Of a stretch of DNA of 64,000 bases, positions 63,554 through 64,000 are shown in pieces. The translations under genes were made by a program, and so were the position numbers. Positions within the stretch are counted from its first letter, which is position 1. The number at the start of each line of letters is the position of its first letter. Below the pieces are notes generated by a model that saw only the letters and a program-made list of their open reading frames with translations, did not search any database and was not told the DNA's origin. This DNA is from an uncultured Alphaproteobacteria bacterium (lineage in GTDB: Bacteria > Pseudomonadota > Alphaproteobacteria > HIMB59 > GCA-002718135). Location of the stretch: the NCBI GenBank assembly GCA_902590695.1, contig CACIXR010000004.1, positions 124,001 through 188,000 on the forward strand, in the 5' to 3' direction.

Positions 63554-64000
63554 CGAATTGAACTTCTTGTATAAATTGTTTAATTAAATTTAAAACATTG
63601 TTCTCTGCTAAACTTGCATTCTCTAAAGTTTCCTGATGACTTAATTTTGTTTTATTCATACCAGCAGCTAAGTTGGTGATTACGCTGATACCAATAACGG
63701 GAAGTCCGCAATGATTAGCAACTAAAACTTCTGGTACTGTAGACATTCCAACTGCATTTCCACCTATTACTTTTAAGGCATTGATTTCAGCAGGAGTTTC
63801 AAAATTTGGTCCTGAGTACATACAATAGATACCTTCATAAATTTTTTGATCTATTTTTTTAGCGACTTGTATTAACTGATCTCTATAAAACTTGTGATAC
63901 CCATCACTCATATCATGAAAGCGAGGGCCATACTCTTCAGCATTAGGTCCAATAAGTGGATTAAAACCACTCCAGTTAATATGATCTTTAATTGCCATTA
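63531..64000 (-). CDS. punA: purine nucleoside phosphorylase, 3' part
   Basis: About 156 C-terminal residues; the frame is open at the window end and the N-terminal phosphate-site His is outside. Visible: DHINWSGFNPLIGPN, YSGPNFETPAEI with the substrate-site Glu, IGGNAVGMSTVPEVLVANHCG, and the base-contacting Asn in SVITNLAAGM. It matches trimeric PNP-II (PunA/XapA) proteins. It cleaves inosine/guanosine with phosphate, downstream of the adenosine deaminase nearby. Confidence 0.9.
   Translation of the reverse strand, partial: MAIKDHINWSGFNPLIGPNAEEYGPRFHDMSDGYHKFYRDQLIQVAKKIDQKIYEGIYCMYSGPNFETPAEINALKVIGGNAVGMSTVPEVLVANHCGLPVIGISVITNLAAGMNKTKLSHQETLENASLAENNVLNLIKQFIQEVQFDDTSRDN

Noticed and set aside
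1-64000. CRISPR arrays, tRNA or rRNA genes
   Set aside because: No regularly spaced repeats and no cloverleaf with a T-loop GTTCRANNC pattern were recognised on reading; a tRNAscan run could confirm this.

Overview
The window is one gene-dense, very AT-rich stretch of a bacterial chromosome with short intergenic spaces, many 4-20 bp gene overlaps and no IS element, prophage, CRISPR array, rRNA or recognisable tRNA. Gene content points to a streamlined marine alphaproteobacterium. The signs are a YYDLN/FYDLN-type acidic protein next to an NDUFS6-like CHCC zinc finger, a SET protein, MsrPQ, paired PlcP/Agt lipid-renovation genes and low GC. A SAR11-like or HIMB59/AEGEAN-169-like lineage would fit, but that placement is inference.

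Layout. 1-15.5 kb: the end of fabI, then a long minus-strand housekeeping series tsaB-rimI-miaB-phoH-ybeY-corC-lnt-trmB // nusA-infB-rbfA-truB-rpsO-pnp-glpQ. A promoter and an intrinsic terminator lie directly in front of nusA. 15.5-20.7 kb: a secreted polysaccharide deacetylase, a Bax-like glucosaminidase, nfu, trpS and murJ. 20.7-28.2 kb: a complete minus-strand phosphate operon read as SET protein-phoR-pstS-(terminator)-pstC-pstA-pstB-phoU-phoB.

28.3-47.5 kb is a phosphorus island. It holds two divergently placed copies of a PlcP phospholipase C-like gene plus an Agt glycosyltransferase gene (replacement of phospholipid by glycolipid), an aquaglyceroporin-like channel, ppx, a SixA-like phosphatase, ppk1, a secreted acidic beta-helix protein, an OlsA-like acyltransferase, an ArsC/low-molecular-weight phosphatase, a small membrane protein, a dual-specificity-type phosphatase, and a 2-aminoethylphosphonate (AEP) gene set. 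The AEP set is a PhnZ-like HD oxygenase, PhnW, an AllA-like cupin, a metallophosphoesterase, a methyltransferase-like protein, PhnY and PhnA. Repeated pieces of the ppk 3' end and of the arsC 3' end, the latter including a conserved hairpin, flank the second PlcP/Agt cassette and record past duplication or insertion.

47.8-64 kb: a small zinc-finger gene and the YYDLN gene, an MFS transporter, MsrPQ, a cytochrome c, a YejA-like binding protein, an EamA exporter, an adenosine kinase/adenosine deaminase pair, an M48 lipoprotein peptidase, a ferric-iron ABC transporter, a small heat-shock gene with an RpoH-type promoter and a ROSE-like RNA thermometer, an O-methyltransferase, and thymidine and purine nucleoside phosphorylases (the last cut by the window end).

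Taken together, the central 27 kb takes up phosphate, senses its shortage, stores it as polyphosphate, releases it from membrane phospholipid and from AEP, and probably handles arsenate that enters with it. The most open questions are the unassigned genes of the AEP cluster, the duplicated lipid-renovation cassette with its flanking repeats, and the untethered PhoR with its SET partner.
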